Shown in pieces: positions 43,774 to 52,852 of a DNA stretch of 64,000 nt; the first letter of the stretch is position 1, and every line of letters begins with the position of its first letter. The notes under the pieces are model-generated. The model saw nothing but the letters and a program-made list of their open reading frames with translations, searched no databases and was not told the origin of the DNA. A program made the translations under genes and the position numbers. Source of the DNA: Legionella sp. W10-070 (GTDB taxonomy: Bacteria; Pseudomonadota; Gammaproteobacteria; Legionellales; Legionellaceae); the NCBI RefSeq assembly GCF_900640175.1, contig NZ_CAAAJC010000001.1:1-64000 (forward strand), in the 5' to 3' direction.

Positions 43774-44235
43774 TTAATCTGAATTAGTGGTAGAGCTTTT
43801 ACTATACCATTGCTTCTGTGCATACTCATCACTTTCTTTTTGCTCTGCACGTTCTTGCTTTATTTTTTGCTGTTGCATTACTCGTTCAAGCAAGCGGTCT
43901 ACCGCATCCTGTTCAGATTTGGCCTTTATGTATAGCGACTCATAGTGCGTGCGCTGTTTGGCAAGTTGAGCCAATTGCTGATTGATTTGTAACAGGGCAC
44001 TATCAAGTTGAGTAATAAAATCAATGCGATTTCGGACACGGCCTACTGTACATCCAGCATGCCCCATCTGGCTGAGTTGTTGCATATAGTCATGGCGATA
44101 ACCTAATAATTGATGATGCTGCGCCTTTCCTGCGAAAAATTGCTCCCGGACACGGGCCAGATTGTCACTTGCTACTCTTGTTGCCTGCTTTTTTATCGCA
44201 AGCAATCGCAATAAGCGATTTGTACGTGAAGTCAT
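43774..44235 (-). CDS. fliJ: Flagellar export chaperone FliJ
   Basis: A 153-residue, highly charged, helical protein in the fliJ position downstream of fliI (4-bp overlap). FliJ forms a coiled coil inside the FliI hexamer ring and couples it to the export gate. A long helix is apparent through [20 protein letters not shown] and the C-terminal [20 protein letters not shown]. Family conservation is low; assignment rests on position, size and composition. Confidence 0.85.
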   Translation of the reverse strand: MTSRTNRLLRLLAIKKQATRVASDNLARVREQFFAGKAQHHQLLGYRHDYMQQLSQMGHAGCTVGRVRNRIDFITQLDSALLQINQQLAQLAKQRTHYESLYIKAKSEQDAVDRLLERVMQQQKIKQERAEQKESDEYAQKQWYSKSSTTNSD

Positions 44236-45578
44236 GGACTGGCCTCTTCCAATGACTCAGCCAGTTCCTCAAGTAATTTCAAGCTTGCTTCAAAATCTAC
44301 TTTCTCATCCATACCTTGAATTATATACTCTCTAATCCTTTCCCGACAAAGAATTGCCTTATCCAGTTGCTTGTCACTTCCTTTTGAATAAGCACCCAAT
44401 AAGACTAAATCCTTATTTTTTTCATAGATTGAAAGATATTTTTTCACTAATAACATTTGTTTTATTTGCGATTCAGGCACAATGGCAGGCATTACACGAC
44501 TAATGGAAGCCTCCAGATTGATTGCCGGGAATTGGCCTGATTCTGCCAGTTCCCGATCCAGCACAATGTGTCCATCAAGTATAGCACGGGCTGCGTCAGC
44601 AATGGGATCTTGTTGGTCATCCCCTTCTGCCAGCACCGTATAAAATGCAGTAATAGAGCCACTGCCAGACTTACCATTTCCTGCTCGTTCTACCAGTTGA
44701 GGGATTTTGGCAAATACAGAGGGAGGATAACCTTTTGTCGCAGGAGGTTCCCCAATTGATAGCGCTATTTCTCGTTGTGCCTGTGCAAAACGTGTTAAAG
44801 AGTCCATCAGCAATAATACATGTTTGCCCTGATCACGGAAATACTCAGCAATACTGGTTGCAACCATTGCCCCATGCAAACGCATCAAAGGACTCTCATC
44901 AGCAGGAGCGGCCACAACAACGGCTCGATGAAGCCCTGCTTCACCCAGATTGGATTCAATAAACTCCTTAACCTCCCGTCCTCGCTCCCCAATCAAACCC
45001 ACGACAACTAAATCCGCTGCGGTAAATCGGGTCATCATGCTAAGCAGCACAGATTTTCCTACGCCGCTTCCGGCAAACAGACCCAGCCGTTGTCCTCGGC
45101 CAACAGTTAGTAAACCATTAATCGCTCTAACACCCACATCTAAAGGCACATCAATAGAAGCTCTTTTTAATGGATTAACAGGCTGGCTAATTAAAGGATA
45201 ATGATCTACTGTTTCTAGCGATTCTTTCTCATCGATAGGCATGCCAGATCCACTCAATATTCTGCCTAATAAATGAGGACCAACGCCCACTTGAGCTACT
45301 CGGCCACTCGGCACAATCAACATACCTGGCCCAATTCCATGCGTATGGCCTATCGACATAAGATAAGCATTTTTATTATCAAAACCGACTACTTCAGCTT
45401 CAACACGCTCTGTCTTACTAATTGTGACCCAACATCGCGCACCAACGGGTTGTTGAAAACCACGCGCCTGAAGTGTTAATCCTATTGCACGGCTAATGCG
45501 GCCACAATGAACTAATCCTGACTCAGGTTTTGCTCTTAGCTGCTTCAAAAATTGAGTTAACCGCGATTCATAAATCAT
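44232..45578 (-). CDS. fliI: Flagellum-specific ATPase FliI
   Basis: A 448-residue F1-beta-like ATPase that energises loading of substrates onto the flagellar type III secretion gate. Walker A is [16 protein letters not shown] near residue 168; [20 protein letters not shown] follows, then Walker [21 protein letters not shown] and the FliI-type [20 protein letters not shown] near 277. The N-terminal domain is of normal size. It overlaps fliH by 11 bp and fliJ by 4 bp. All catalytic motifs are intact. Confidence 0.96.
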   Translation of the reverse strand: MIYESRLTQFLKQLRAKPESGLVHCGRISRAIGLTLQARGFQQPVGARCWVTISKTERVEAEVVGFDNKNAYLMSIGHTHGIGPGMLIVPSGRVAQVGVGPHLLGRILSGSGMPIDEKESLETVDHYPLISQPVNPLKRASIDVPLDVGVRAINGLLTVGRGQRLGLFAGSGVGKSVLLSMMTRFTAADLVVVGLIGERGREVKEFIESNLGEAGLHRAVVVAAPADESPLMRLHGAMVATSIAEYFRDQGKHVLLLMDSLTRFAQAQREIALSIGEPPATKGYPPSVFAKIPQLVERAGNGKSGSGSITAFYTVLAEGDDQQDPIADAARAILDGHIVLDRELAESGQFPAINLEASISRVMPAIVPESQIKQMLLVKKYLSIYEKNKDLVLLGAYSKGSDKQLDKAILCRERIREYIIQGMDEKVDFEASLKLLEELAESLEEASP

Positions 45579-46224
45579 CTTGATTCAGCATATCTGGTTT
45601 ATCGATTTCTTCGTCCTGAAAAAAATGGATCTGGAGTATTTTCTGCAAGCGGGTTTTCAATCGCCCATCTAATTCATTATGCTCGCTTCTTAGATAAAAA
45701 TCACCCCGTTCTAACGTTTCATCCGTCACGAAAAGGCTACGCAGCTCAGTTAATTGCTGCTCTTCAAGTTCATTGTTTAACCACTCTATATCGCTTGGAT
45801 TCATAACAAGTTGCTTATCGCCTTGTAATGAAGGGAGTTCTTTTTTGATTTCTTCGATAAATAAAGATAATTTGTCAGGATGGATCGAAAGCTCTATGCC
45901 GATACAAGCCTGACAGACCCAAGCAATGGTCTGCACTAATTCATGGCTTAAATTCTTATCCAACAACGCTACCGGTTGCCTTATTAAATTAAGCCAATTG
46001 GCTAATTCCTGCCGCTTCAATTGCAGTTCTTCAGCAGCTTGCTTCATCCCTTCCTGATAACCTGCCTTTTCTGCCTCTTCCCTTAGCCTGTCGCATTCCC
46101 TGGCAAATTCTTCCTGGGGATCAACTTCTTCAATAATGGACTCCGTCTCTGGTACTTTAAATTCCCATAGGTTAAAAGCCTGTTGATCTTTTTCTTCATA
46201 CCAGGGCTGAAAACTATCATCCAT
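45568..46224 (-). CDS. fliH: Flagellar assembly protein FliH
   Basis: A 218-residue acidic protein in the fliH slot. FliH dimers hold FliI and dock it to the C-ring. Residues ~35-75 are a coiled-coil-like charged segment ([20 protein letters not shown], then [10 protein letters not shown]); the C-terminal domain resembles the V-ATPase E-subunit type. A Shine-Dalgarno AAGGA lies before the ATG at 46224. A 146-bp inverted-repeat element lies between this gene and fliG, so it may separate or modulate the two halves of the operon. Confidence 0.9.
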   Translation of the reverse strand: MDDSFQPWYEEKDQQAFNLWEFKVPETESIIEEVDPQEEFARECDRLREEAEKAGYQEGMKQAAEELQLKRQELANWLNLIRQPVALLDKNLSHELVQTIAWVCQACIGIELSIHPDKLSLFIEEIKKELPSLQGDKQLVMNPSDIEWLNNELEEQQLTELRSLFVTDETLERGDFYLRSEHNELDGRLKTRLQKILQIHFFQDEEIDKPDMLNQDDL

Positions 46225-46249
46225 ACTGCATCCTTAATAAATTTACTGC

Positions 46250-46395
46250 TAGGTTCTGTGCACTTATCGCTAGCTTTAGTCAAAAAGCCTTGATTGGCGA
46301 GCACCGAAGCGGAGCATACATAGAAGTATGTGAGCATCGGAGCGCAGAAAATCAAGGCTTCTTGGCCAAGATAGTAGATAAGTGCACAGAACCTA
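46250..46395. mobile_element. MITE-like element with perfect 19-bp terminal inverted repeats and TA ends, between fliH and fliG
   Basis: A 146-bp segment starts TAGGTTCTGTGCACTTATC (46250-46268) and ends with its exact reverse complement (46377-46395). Further inverted pairs inside include AAGCCTTGATT with AATCAAGGCTT and CATAC with GTATG, so the whole folds as one long hairpin. It carries no gene. Its right end supplies the TAG stop codon of fliG (46393-46395, minus strand). TA ends and the TAGGTTCTGT start resemble the element at 59696-59775. Confidence 0.8.
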
Positions 46396-47382
46396 GATCA
46401 TTTCATCACCACCTTTGGTACCAAGGGCAATTTTACCCTCTTCAGCAAGGCTTCTGGCAATTGCTAAAATTTCGCGCTGCGCTTTTTCTACCTCACTCAC
46501 TTTCACAGGTCCCTGCATCTCTAAATCATCCCTTAACAGATCGGCAGCCCGTTTAGACATGTTACCAAAAATCTTTTCCTTCACAGGTTCTGTAGTCCCT
46601 TTTAACGCCAGCATCAGCTGTTCTGTAGTAACATCCCTCAGTAAGGTCTGCACACTCCGATTATCCATATCCACCAAATTTTCAAACACAAACATCTTGT
46701 CTTTAATTTTTTCACAAAGCTCAGTATCCCACTGCTCTATTTTCTCAAGGACATCATTCTCGACTGAGCCTTCCAAAAAGTTAATAACATCAGCGACACT
46801 TTTAATACCACCTGCAGAAGCAGCCTTACCCCCTTTCTGACCGCTGAGTTGCCTCTCTATCACATGGCCAAGCTCAGAAATCGCTTCTGGTTTAACCGTA
46901 TCAATAGTACACATCCGCAACAAGACCTCTGCTCTTTTTTCAGAAGGAAAATAACCAACCACTTCCGCAGACTGCTCACTATCCAGATGAATTAATATAG
47001 TCGCAATAATCTGGGGATGCTCATTTCGGATAACATCAGCAATTAAACGGGCATCCAGCCATTTAAGTCGGTTAAGTCCGCTATCCTTGTCTGAAACCAG
47101 TATCCGGTCAATAAACGGGATCGCGTTTTCCTCCCCCAATGCATTTATCAGTATTGTGCGAAGATAGTTTTCCGCATCGACTGTCAGACTGGTTTGATCT
47201 TCAATGGCGTTTAAAAACTCACCCAACACACCTTGCATCTTCGCCTTACTCACACTACTCATGGTTGAAATAGCCATACCAACTTTCTGAACCTGTCTTG
47301 GTTCAAGGTGTTTAAGCACTTCAGCGGCATTTTCTTCACCCATGCCTAATAGTAAGATAGCTGCCCGCTCAATTCCATCCAT
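46393..47382 (-). CDS. fliG: Flagellar motor switch protein FliG
   Basis: A 329-residue switch protein that joins the MS-ring (FliF) and the stator. The N-terminal MDGIERAAILLLGMGEENAA, the middle EHPQIIATILIHLDSEQSAE (EHPQ motif) and the C-terminal torque helix region MFVFENLVDMDNRSVQTLLR with KAAD-like NMSKRAADLLRDDLE are all present. Its stop codon TAG is made by the terminal TA-G of the adjacent miniature element, so the native C terminus after GDEMI may have been altered by the insertion. It abuts fliF by 2 bp. Confidence 0.96.
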   Translation of the reverse strand: MDGIERAAILLLGMGEENAAEVLKHLEPRQVQKVGMAISTMSSVSKAKMQGVLGEFLNAIEDQTSLTVDAENYLRTILINALGEENAIPFIDRILVSDKDSGLNRLKWLDARLIADVIRNEHPQIIATILIHLDSEQSAEVVGYFPSEKRAEVLLRMCTIDTVKPEAISELGHVIERQLSGQKGGKAASAGGIKSVADVINFLEGSVENDVLEKIEQWDTELCEKIKDKMFVFENLVDMDNRSVQTLLRDVTTEQLMLALKGTTEPVKEKIFGNMSKRAADLLRDDLEMQGPVKVSEVEKAQREILAIARSLAEEGKIALGTKGGDEMI

Positions 47383-47384
47383 TC

Positions 47385-48992
47385 TTATCCCCGCTCAACC
47401 CAGGTTTTTACCACTTGTGCTACACGCTTTGGCTCTTTATCTACTACCTGACGCAGTAAAGCCAATTGCGACTCATAATCATTTGCATGCGGCAATAACT
47501 CTTGTTGCTCAGGAGGAGCCAACTCAGGCAGCTCAGCCTCTGCCAGCTCGTCCTTATTTACACCCGCCAACGCCTTGAACAAAGGCCTGAAAAGACCAAA
47601 AACCAATGACAGGATAAACAACGCAGCACCCGCCTGTTTTATTATTGACCAAAATGCGTCTTTTTGCCAAAAATGAGGTTCAGGTAGCTCAGGAATAGGA
47701 TCTGGCTTGACAAAATGGCTATTGACTACATTCAGACTATCACCACGCTTGGCATTGAGTCCTATCGCATCAGCAACCAATACTTTGATTTGGTCTATTT
47801 CCGCCTCCGTCAATGGTTTCATTTCCATTTTATTAGTTTTTTCATCCAGGACAGGTTTATCATCCACTAATACAGCAACAGTTAATCGTTTAATCGCTCC
47901 TGGCTGATTCCTGGTATGGCTGATAGTCTTGTCCAGTTCAAAATTCTTGGTGCTTTGGGCTTTAAAATCACTTGCCTGGGTATCCTCTTCATTGGTTGTT
48001 GAATTATCATTGTTATTCCTGTTTTGCTGTAATCCTGCATTCGCAGGCGGCGCATTAGACAGAGCACCCGGCACTCCACTGGCAGTATTATTCAGCTTGC
48101 GCTTTTCTTCCATCGTTTGCTCACTGCGCAATACAGAAGAGTTAGGATCAAATAACTCCTGTGTTTGTTCAAAGGAAGTAAAATCCATATCAGCTGAAAC
48201 CTTGGCTTTTACCCGCCCAAACCCTAAAAAAGGCGTCAATATATCCTGAATTCGCTGGACATATTGCTGTTCCAGCGTCTGGCGATATTCCATAAAACGT
48301 TCTGTCTCGCTAAACAGGTTTTGTCCGGCGCCCTCACTTAATAATTGACCATTTTGATCAACTACCGTAACTCGGCTGGCGGAGAGACTGGGGATACTTG
48401 AAGCCACCAGATTAATAATAGAAGCAATGGTTTGTTTCTTTACTTCCACACCGGGATAAATATCAATAAAAACTGAGGCGCTTGGTTGGCGATTGTCTCT
48501 TACAAAAGCTGATTCCCTGGGGATAGCCAAATGGACACGTGCTGATTTCACATCATGAAATTGACTGATAGTACGCGCTAACTCTGTTTCAAGAGCTTGT
48601 TTATAGCGGGCGCTTTCCATAAACTGGCTACTATTCAATGCCCCTTTGTCAGCAAATAACTCATAGCCTGAACCGCTCCCACGAGGCAATCCCTCAGCAG
48701 CCAGTTTCAAGCGGGCATTCTGCACTTCATCTGTGGCCACTAATATGGTGCCTTTATTCTGTTCTACTTTAAACGGTATCCCATTGCGCTGTAATAAATC
48801 GACAATATCTGCTGCATCCCGTGTGCTTACTTCATTATATACAGGCATATAACTTGGTTCACGTGACCATAAAACCACACCTACACCAATAGCAACGCTA
48901 GCTGCCAATCCAAACAGCAACCCCAGCTGCCTGGGAATAGACAAGCTTGCAAACCTTGCAGCCGCAGTTGAAGCATTGTCGGCCAATGCCAT
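47385..48992 (-). CDS. fliF: Flagellar MS-ring protein FliF
   Basis: A 535-residue membrane protein with two membrane segments, one N-terminal (LGLLFGLAASVAIGVGVVLW) and one C-terminal (AGAALFILSLVFGLFRPLF), flanking the large periplasmic ring-building domains. Characteristic segments include GIPFKVEQNKGTILVATDEV, LARTISQFHDVKSARVHLAI and the C-terminal FliG-binding tail ending VAQVVKTWVERG. Asn-rich linker residues (QQNRNNNDNSTT) lie near 320. It lies 45 bp downstream of fliE and 2 bp before fliG. Confidence 0.96.
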   Translation of the reverse strand: MALADNASTAAARFASLSIPRQLGLLFGLAASVAIGVGVVLWSREPSYMPVYNEVSTRDAADIVDLLQRNGIPFKVEQNKGTILVATDEVQNARLKLAAEGLPRGSGSGYELFADKGALNSSQFMESARYKQALETELARTISQFHDVKSARVHLAIPRESAFVRDNRQPSASVFIDIYPGVEVKKQTIASIINLVASSIPSLSASRVTVVDQNGQLLSEGAGQNLFSETERFMEYRQTLEQQYVQRIQDILTPFLGFGRVKAKVSADMDFTSFEQTQELFDPNSSVLRSEQTMEEKRKLNNTASGVPGALSNAPPANAGLQQNRNNNDNSTTNEEDTQASDFKAQSTKNFELDKTISHTRNQPGAIKRLTVAVLVDDKPVLDEKTNKMEMKPLTEAEIDQIKVLVADAIGLNAKRGDSLNVVNSHFVKPDPIPELPEPHFWQKDAFWSIIKQAGAALFILSLVFGLFRPLFKALAGVNKDELAEAELPELAPPEQQELLPHANDYESQLALLRQVVDKEPKRVAQVVKTWVERG

Positions 48993-49037
48993 GATGTACT
49001 CCTCTCTAACAAAAGGTGGATCTGCTTTACCTGACTA

Positions 49038-49355
49038 TCAAATTGGCATATTCATAATGTCTTGATAGGCTTGAACTACTTTATTCCTGACGCGTAATGT
49101 TGCTTCAAAAGCCAAATTTGATTTTTGAGCAGCGACCATTACCTCACCAACACCTACCTTGCTATCCCCCATTTCATAACGGCTCTTAAGGTTATCTGAT
49201 GTTTGCTGGAGCTGATTGACATCTCCTAATGCCTTCTGTAAGACATCACCAAAGGGAGCCTGGGTCATGCTTGCCTCAACACCACTTCCTCCTTCAGCTT
49301 TAGAGGCAAGTATCCGTAGCTGATTTAGTAACGAGACTGTATTAATCTCACTCAT
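49038..49355 (-). CDS. fliE: Flagellar hook-basal body protein FliE
   Basis: A 105-residue rod-junction protein that links the MS-ring to the proximal rod. The C-terminal VGEVMVAAQKSNLAFEATLR and VRNKVVQAYQDIMNMPI are the family signature. I start at the ATG at 49355 (MSEINTVSLL), which has a good ribosome-binding site (GGAGAGAAGG). A longer frame from 49415 adds 20 residues that cross a 17-bp tandem duplication and is not supported by the family length. It heads the order fliE-F-G-H-I-J. Confidence 0.93.
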   Translation of the reverse strand: MSEINTVSLLNQLRILASKAEGGSGVEASMTQAPFGDVLQKALGDVNQLQQTSDNLKSRYEMGDSKVGVGEVMVAAQKSNLAFEATLRVRNKVVQAYQDIMNMPI

Positions 49356-49369
49356 CCTTCTCTCTCCAT

Positions 49370-49403
49370 AATAATTTACTATCGAAAATAATTTACTATC
49401 GAA
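49370..49403. repeat. 17-bp tandem duplication upstream of fliE
   Basis: AATAATTTACTATCGAA occurs twice in tandem (49370-49386 and 49387-49403), just upstream of the fliE ribosome-binding site. It lies in the fliE promoter/leader region and alters spacing there by 17 bp. Confidence 0.9.
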
Positions 49404-49445
49404 TTTCTCTTTCATTGATAGCCGGGTTCCAGAAATTTACCCCCA

Positions 49446-50750
49446 CTAAACCGCATACCCTTCTTCACGCATTTTTGCTAATTTATAGCGCAAGGTACGT
49501 TCACTTACCCCTAAAACAGCGGCAACCTGCTGACGATTACCATCATGTTCTTTTAAGGTTTGCTGTATTAGTTCAAATTCATGATTTTGCAAGCTTTTTC
49601 CTTCTGGCTTGCCTTCAGCAATCCTTTCATCCATTGTGTTTGTTAACTGCAGGTGAGAGGACTCTATCATTCCCTGAGTCTGCAACACCAAAGCACGTTG
49701 AACAACATTATCCAATTCCCGCGCATTACCAGGCCAACTATACTCCAAAAGCACTTGTTTGGCTTCTTCACTTAATACAGGTATTACAGGATTATTTTGG
49801 CAATGCCGTCGAATTAAATAATTCGCTAACGGAATAATATCGCAAATTCTTTCCCGCAAGGGCAACCAGTGAAGCGGAAAAACATTAAGCCGGTAGTACA
49901 AATCTTCACGAAATCGTCCGGCACTTACTTCATCCAACAGTTTTCTATTGCTTGTCGCCAATACCCTTACATCAAGTTGAATCAATTTATTTGCGCCAAT
50001 CCGCTCTACTTCTTTCTCTTGTAAGACACGTAGTAACTTAGCCTGAAGAGCCAGACTCATTTCACTGACTTCATCAAGAAGCAAAGTACCTCCCTGAGCC
50101 TGCTCAAATTTTCCAGGTGTTGATTTATAAGCTCCGGTAAAAGCCCCTTTTTCATAACCAAATAAAGTAGCTTCCAGCATTTGTTCAGGAATAGCAGCAC
50201 AATTAATTGCTATAAAAGGGTGTTGCTTGCGGGGCGAATGATCATGAATAAAATGGGCCAGTACTTCCTTTCCCGTGCCACTCTCACCGCTAATCATTAC
50301 CCCAACGTCTGACTGGGCAACCCTTAGCGCCATTGACAATAAAGCCTGGCTTTTAGGGTCTTGGGCCACCGGCTGACTATCCTCTTCAAAAAGAGGCTTG
50401 ATATAGCGGTTAATCTTCTCAGTTAAGGCATGGGCGCTAAATGGCTTTTGCAAGTAATCAACAGCGCCGTTTCGCATCGCAGTGACTGCATCTTCTACAG
50501 AACCATAGGCTGTCATCAAGATAACGGGGACACCAGGATTACGGCGCTGAATTTCTGCGAGCAATTGCTGACCATCTAATTTATCCATACGAATATCACT
50601 TAAAACAATGGCCGGATTATGGCGATCAAGCATCGCCAGTGCCTCCCGGCCATCTTTTGCTGCCAAATAAGAATGGCCAGCCAAATGCATTGTTTCTGTC
50701 AGCGCCTCACGTAAAACGGGATCATCTTCAACAATTAAAACATCACTCAT
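49446..50750 (-). CDS. fleR: Sigma-54-dependent flagellar response regulator FleR/FlrC
   Basis: A 434-residue NtrC-type activator. The receiver domain has the phosphoacceptor Asp in PAIVLSDIRMDKLDG near residue 52. The AAA+ domain has GESGTGKEVLAHFIH, the sigma-54 contact loop GAFTGA (KGAFTGAYKST), GGTLLLDEVSEM, and the C-terminal Fis-like helix-turn-helix HDGNRQQVAAVLGVSERTLR. FleR activates class III flagellar genes when phosphorylated by FleS. It follows fleS by 79 bp and lies immediately upstream of fliE on the same strand. Confidence 0.93.
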   Translation of the reverse strand: MSDVLIVEDDPVLREALTETMHLAGHSYLAAKDGREALAMLDRHNPAIVLSDIRMDKLDGQQLLAEIQRRNPGVPVILMTAYGSVEDAVTAMRNGAVDYLQKPFSAHALTEKINRYIKPLFEEDSQPVAQDPKSQALLSMALRVAQSDVGVMISGESGTGKEVLAHFIHDHSPRKQHPFIAINCAAIPEQMLEATLFGYEKGAFTGAYKSTPGKFEQAQGGTLLLDEVSEMSLALQAKLLRVLQEKEVERIGANKLIQLDVRVLATSNRKLLDEVSAGRFREDLYYRLNVFPLHWLPLRERICDIIPLANYLIRRHCQNNPVIPVLSEEAKQVLLEYSWPGNARELDNVVQRALVLQTQGMIESSHLQLTNTMDERIAEGKPEGKSLQNHEFELIQQTLKEHDGNRQQVAAVLGVSERTLRYKLAKMREEGYAV

Positions 50751-50829
50751 AAGTAAAATCCTTGTTAAAGCACCATTATCATGGAAAATAAAACAGCAAG
50801 CTATAAGATGTATCTCATTTTCCTAAAAA

Positions 50830-51837
50830 TCATCTTGGAATATTAATCGTTACACAACTACCCTGTCCTAATAAAGAATCTATTTTCACCTCCCCACCAT
50901 GCGCCTTGACAACCGCATTGACAACCGGAAGCCCTAATCCTGTTCCTTGTGCTTTTGTAGTAAAAAAAGGGGCGAAAGCCTGTGATTTAACCTCTTCTGT
51001 CATGCCTGTACCATTATCAGTAACCTTAAATCGCAGGTTGTTCTTATCAATTCTCTGAATTGATAAGTTAATATGGCTTGCTCTGGCTTGTAATGCATTG
51101 ATAATTAAATTTAATATTGCACCCATTAAGGATTCAGCATGCAGCGAAACTTCACTGTCCTCTAAAGAATTGGAGACCACGAACTCTACAGATTGCGCTT
51201 GAATTAAAGGTTGTGCCCTTTCTATCAATTGTTTGCACCAGTCGTCCATGTTAATTAATCCAGGCTCAATGCTTTCACCTCTGGTAAACAGCAGCAAATC
51301 CTGAATTTGCTGTTCGATACTGGCATGACACTCCTGCAAACGTGTGATCCACTGCAGACAGCGATTATCATCAAAAGATTGTGCTGCCAGATGCTCTGTA
51401 TAAAGAATGGCTGACGACAGAGGTGTTCTTATCTGATGTGCCAATTGAGCAGTCATCCTGCCAATCGCTATTAAACGATGCTGGTTTGCCTTTGCTTGTT
51501 CATAATCCCTTGTCGCAGTGAGGTCGATTAGAGTAACCAGCTGGCCAGGCAAACTGTCCAGGGAAGAAATTGCTACACGTACCCTGCGGCCATCGACCAG
51601 AGAAACCTCATGCCCATCATCCTCACGCGGTGCAAAAACCTGTTGGATCACGTCTCGCCAGGCAGATCCTTGTATGTTGGCTCCCAATAAATCTTCAGCA
51701 GCATTGTTTAGCCAGACAATATACCCTTTAGTATTAAGCACTAGAAGACCACAGGGCAGGCAAGCCAGAATATCTTGCTCAGGCAAAGCAGGGCATGCCT
51801 GAGTTTCACATAATAACTGCTCTTCTTTATCTTGCAT
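50830..51837 (-). CDS. fleS: Flagellar sensor histidine kinase FleS/FlrB
   Basis: A 335-residue soluble histidine kinase. A PAS-like domain occupies residues ~20-100 (ILACLPCGLLVLNTKGYIVW, then LNNAAEDLLG). The phosphoacceptor His is in AQLAHQIRTPLSSAILYTEH near residue 135. The ATP-binding motifs are visible: N box LINALQARASHINLS (near 245), G1 VTDNGTGM (near 275) and G2 GTGLGLPVVNAVVKAHGG (near 297). There is no membrane segment, as in other FleS/FlrB proteins. It is the first gene of the fleS-fleR pair. Confidence 0.92.
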   Translation of the reverse strand: MQDKEEQLLCETQACPALPEQDILACLPCGLLVLNTKGYIVWLNNAAEDLLGANIQGSAWRDVIQQVFAPREDDGHEVSLVDGRRVRVAISSLDSLPGQLVTLIDLTATRDYEQAKANQHRLIAIGRMTAQLAHQIRTPLSSAILYTEHLAAQSFDDNRCLQWITRLQECHASIEQQIQDLLLFTRGESIEPGLINMDDWCKQLIERAQPLIQAQSVEFVVSNSLEDSEVSLHAESLMGAILNLIINALQARASHINLSIQRIDKNNLRFKVTDNGTGMTEEVKSQAFAPFFTTKAQGTGLGLPVVNAVVKAHGGEVKIDSLLGQGSCVTINIPR

Positions 51838-52148
51838 GTTGACTACTGATTATTATCGACCTAGTAAAACTTTAACAAATTTAAATAAAAATAAAAACAT
51901 AAAAAAATCATACAATTACGCTTTGTTGCCAAGAGAATAGGCTAGTTGTATGGATTTTTTATTAATGGTGAGCATAATCGGAAATGCCTGGTATCGAAAA
52001 ATCTGTTAGCATATAATTTAATTTGAACAAAGCTTCCCGCAGGTAGCGGATGTGAGGAAACCACAGAGTTCAAAGTAAACCGCGAAATTTGGAGTTTTAC
52101 ATTTAAATAGTCGGTACCCTGCCCCTATTAACATTTGAGCCAAGAAGA
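51838..52148. other. Intergenic region between divergent fleS and dedA, no gene seen
   Basis: An A+T-rich region of 311 bp that should hold the promoters of fleS (left) and dedA (right). I searched the minus strand for a sigma-54 element and found only a partial TGGCA without a properly spaced TTGC, so none is claimed. No repeat or RNA gene is seen. Confidence 0.5.
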
Positions 52149-52805
52149 ATGGAACATTTACAGCATCTAATTCATTACATTCTGCATATCGATACCTACC
52201 TCTTTTCCTTTGTTTCCAGCTATGGCACCTGGACCTATTTAGCATTATTTGCAGTGATTTTCTGTGAAACAGGCTTTGTCATAACCCCTTTTCTTCCGGG
52301 TGATTCTCTGCTTTTTGCCAGTGGCAGCATCGCTGCACAGCCAGGCACCCCTTTAAATATCATCAGTTTGTTTCTGTTACTCCTCATCGCCTCCATTGTC
52401 GGCAACCAACTTAATTATTTTATTGGGAGAATGTTAGGCCCCCAGGTATTCTCTAATGAGAGTTCCAGATTACTAAATAGAAAATATTTGGACGAGACCC
52501 ATGCTTTTTATGAGAAGCACGGAGGGAAAACTATTATTTTGGCTCGGTTTATTCCCATAATCCGTACTTTTGCACCGTTTATTGCTGGTGTTGGTTATAT
52601 GAACCGCTCTCATTTTTTTCTTTATAATGTAGCCAGTGCTTTTCTTTGGATAGGAAGCCTTCTCTTTCTGGGGTACTTCTTTGGCTCTCTTCCAATAATC
52701 AAAGACAATTTTGCCTTTGTTATTTACGGGATCATTATTCTTTCCATTTTACCTCCCTTCCTTGCTTTCCTTCACCGCAAGACAGGCAATCGCACAGGTT
52801 CATGA
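52149..52805 (+). CDS. DedA-family inner-membrane protein
   Basis: A 218-residue membrane protein with about five hydrophobic segments. The VTT/DedA signature is visible as FCETGFVITPFLPGDSLLFA (residues ~38-57), with the GxxxY/R region RFIPIIRTFAPFIAGVGYMN and WIGSLLFLGYFFG further on. Recent work links the DedA family to lipid carrier (undecaprenyl phosphate) or phospholipid scrambling; which substrate applies here is not determinable. It reads away from fleS and converges on rarA. Confidence 0.9.
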   Translation: MEHLQHLIHYILHIDTYLFSFVSSYGTWTYLALFAVIFCETGFVITPFLPGDSLLFASGSIAAQPGTPLNIISLFLLLLIASIVGNQLNYFIGRMLGPQVFSNESSRLLNRKYLDETHAFYEKHGGKTIILARFIPIIRTFAPFIAGVGYMNRSHFFLYNVASAFLWIGSLLFLGYFFGSLPIIKDNFAFVIYGIIILSILPPFLAFLHRKTGNRTGS

Positions 52806-52852
52806 AAAAAATTAACCGATTCAAAAAAAATAACCAGGCGTGTGTTAAATCT

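Noticed and set aside
49356-49415. A longer FliE beginning 20 codons upstream.
   Set aside because: The extension crosses a tandem duplication, exceeds the usual family length and lacks the good ribosome-binding site present at the ATG at 49355.
49356-49445. A sigma-54 promoter upstream of fliE (TGGAAC followed by CCGGC).
   Set aside because: The required GC at the -12 position is not at the right spacing, so the match is too weak to call.
51838-51960. A sigma-54 promoter upstream of fleS (TGGCA on the minus strand).
   Set aside because: No TTGC-like -12 element follows at the correct distance.
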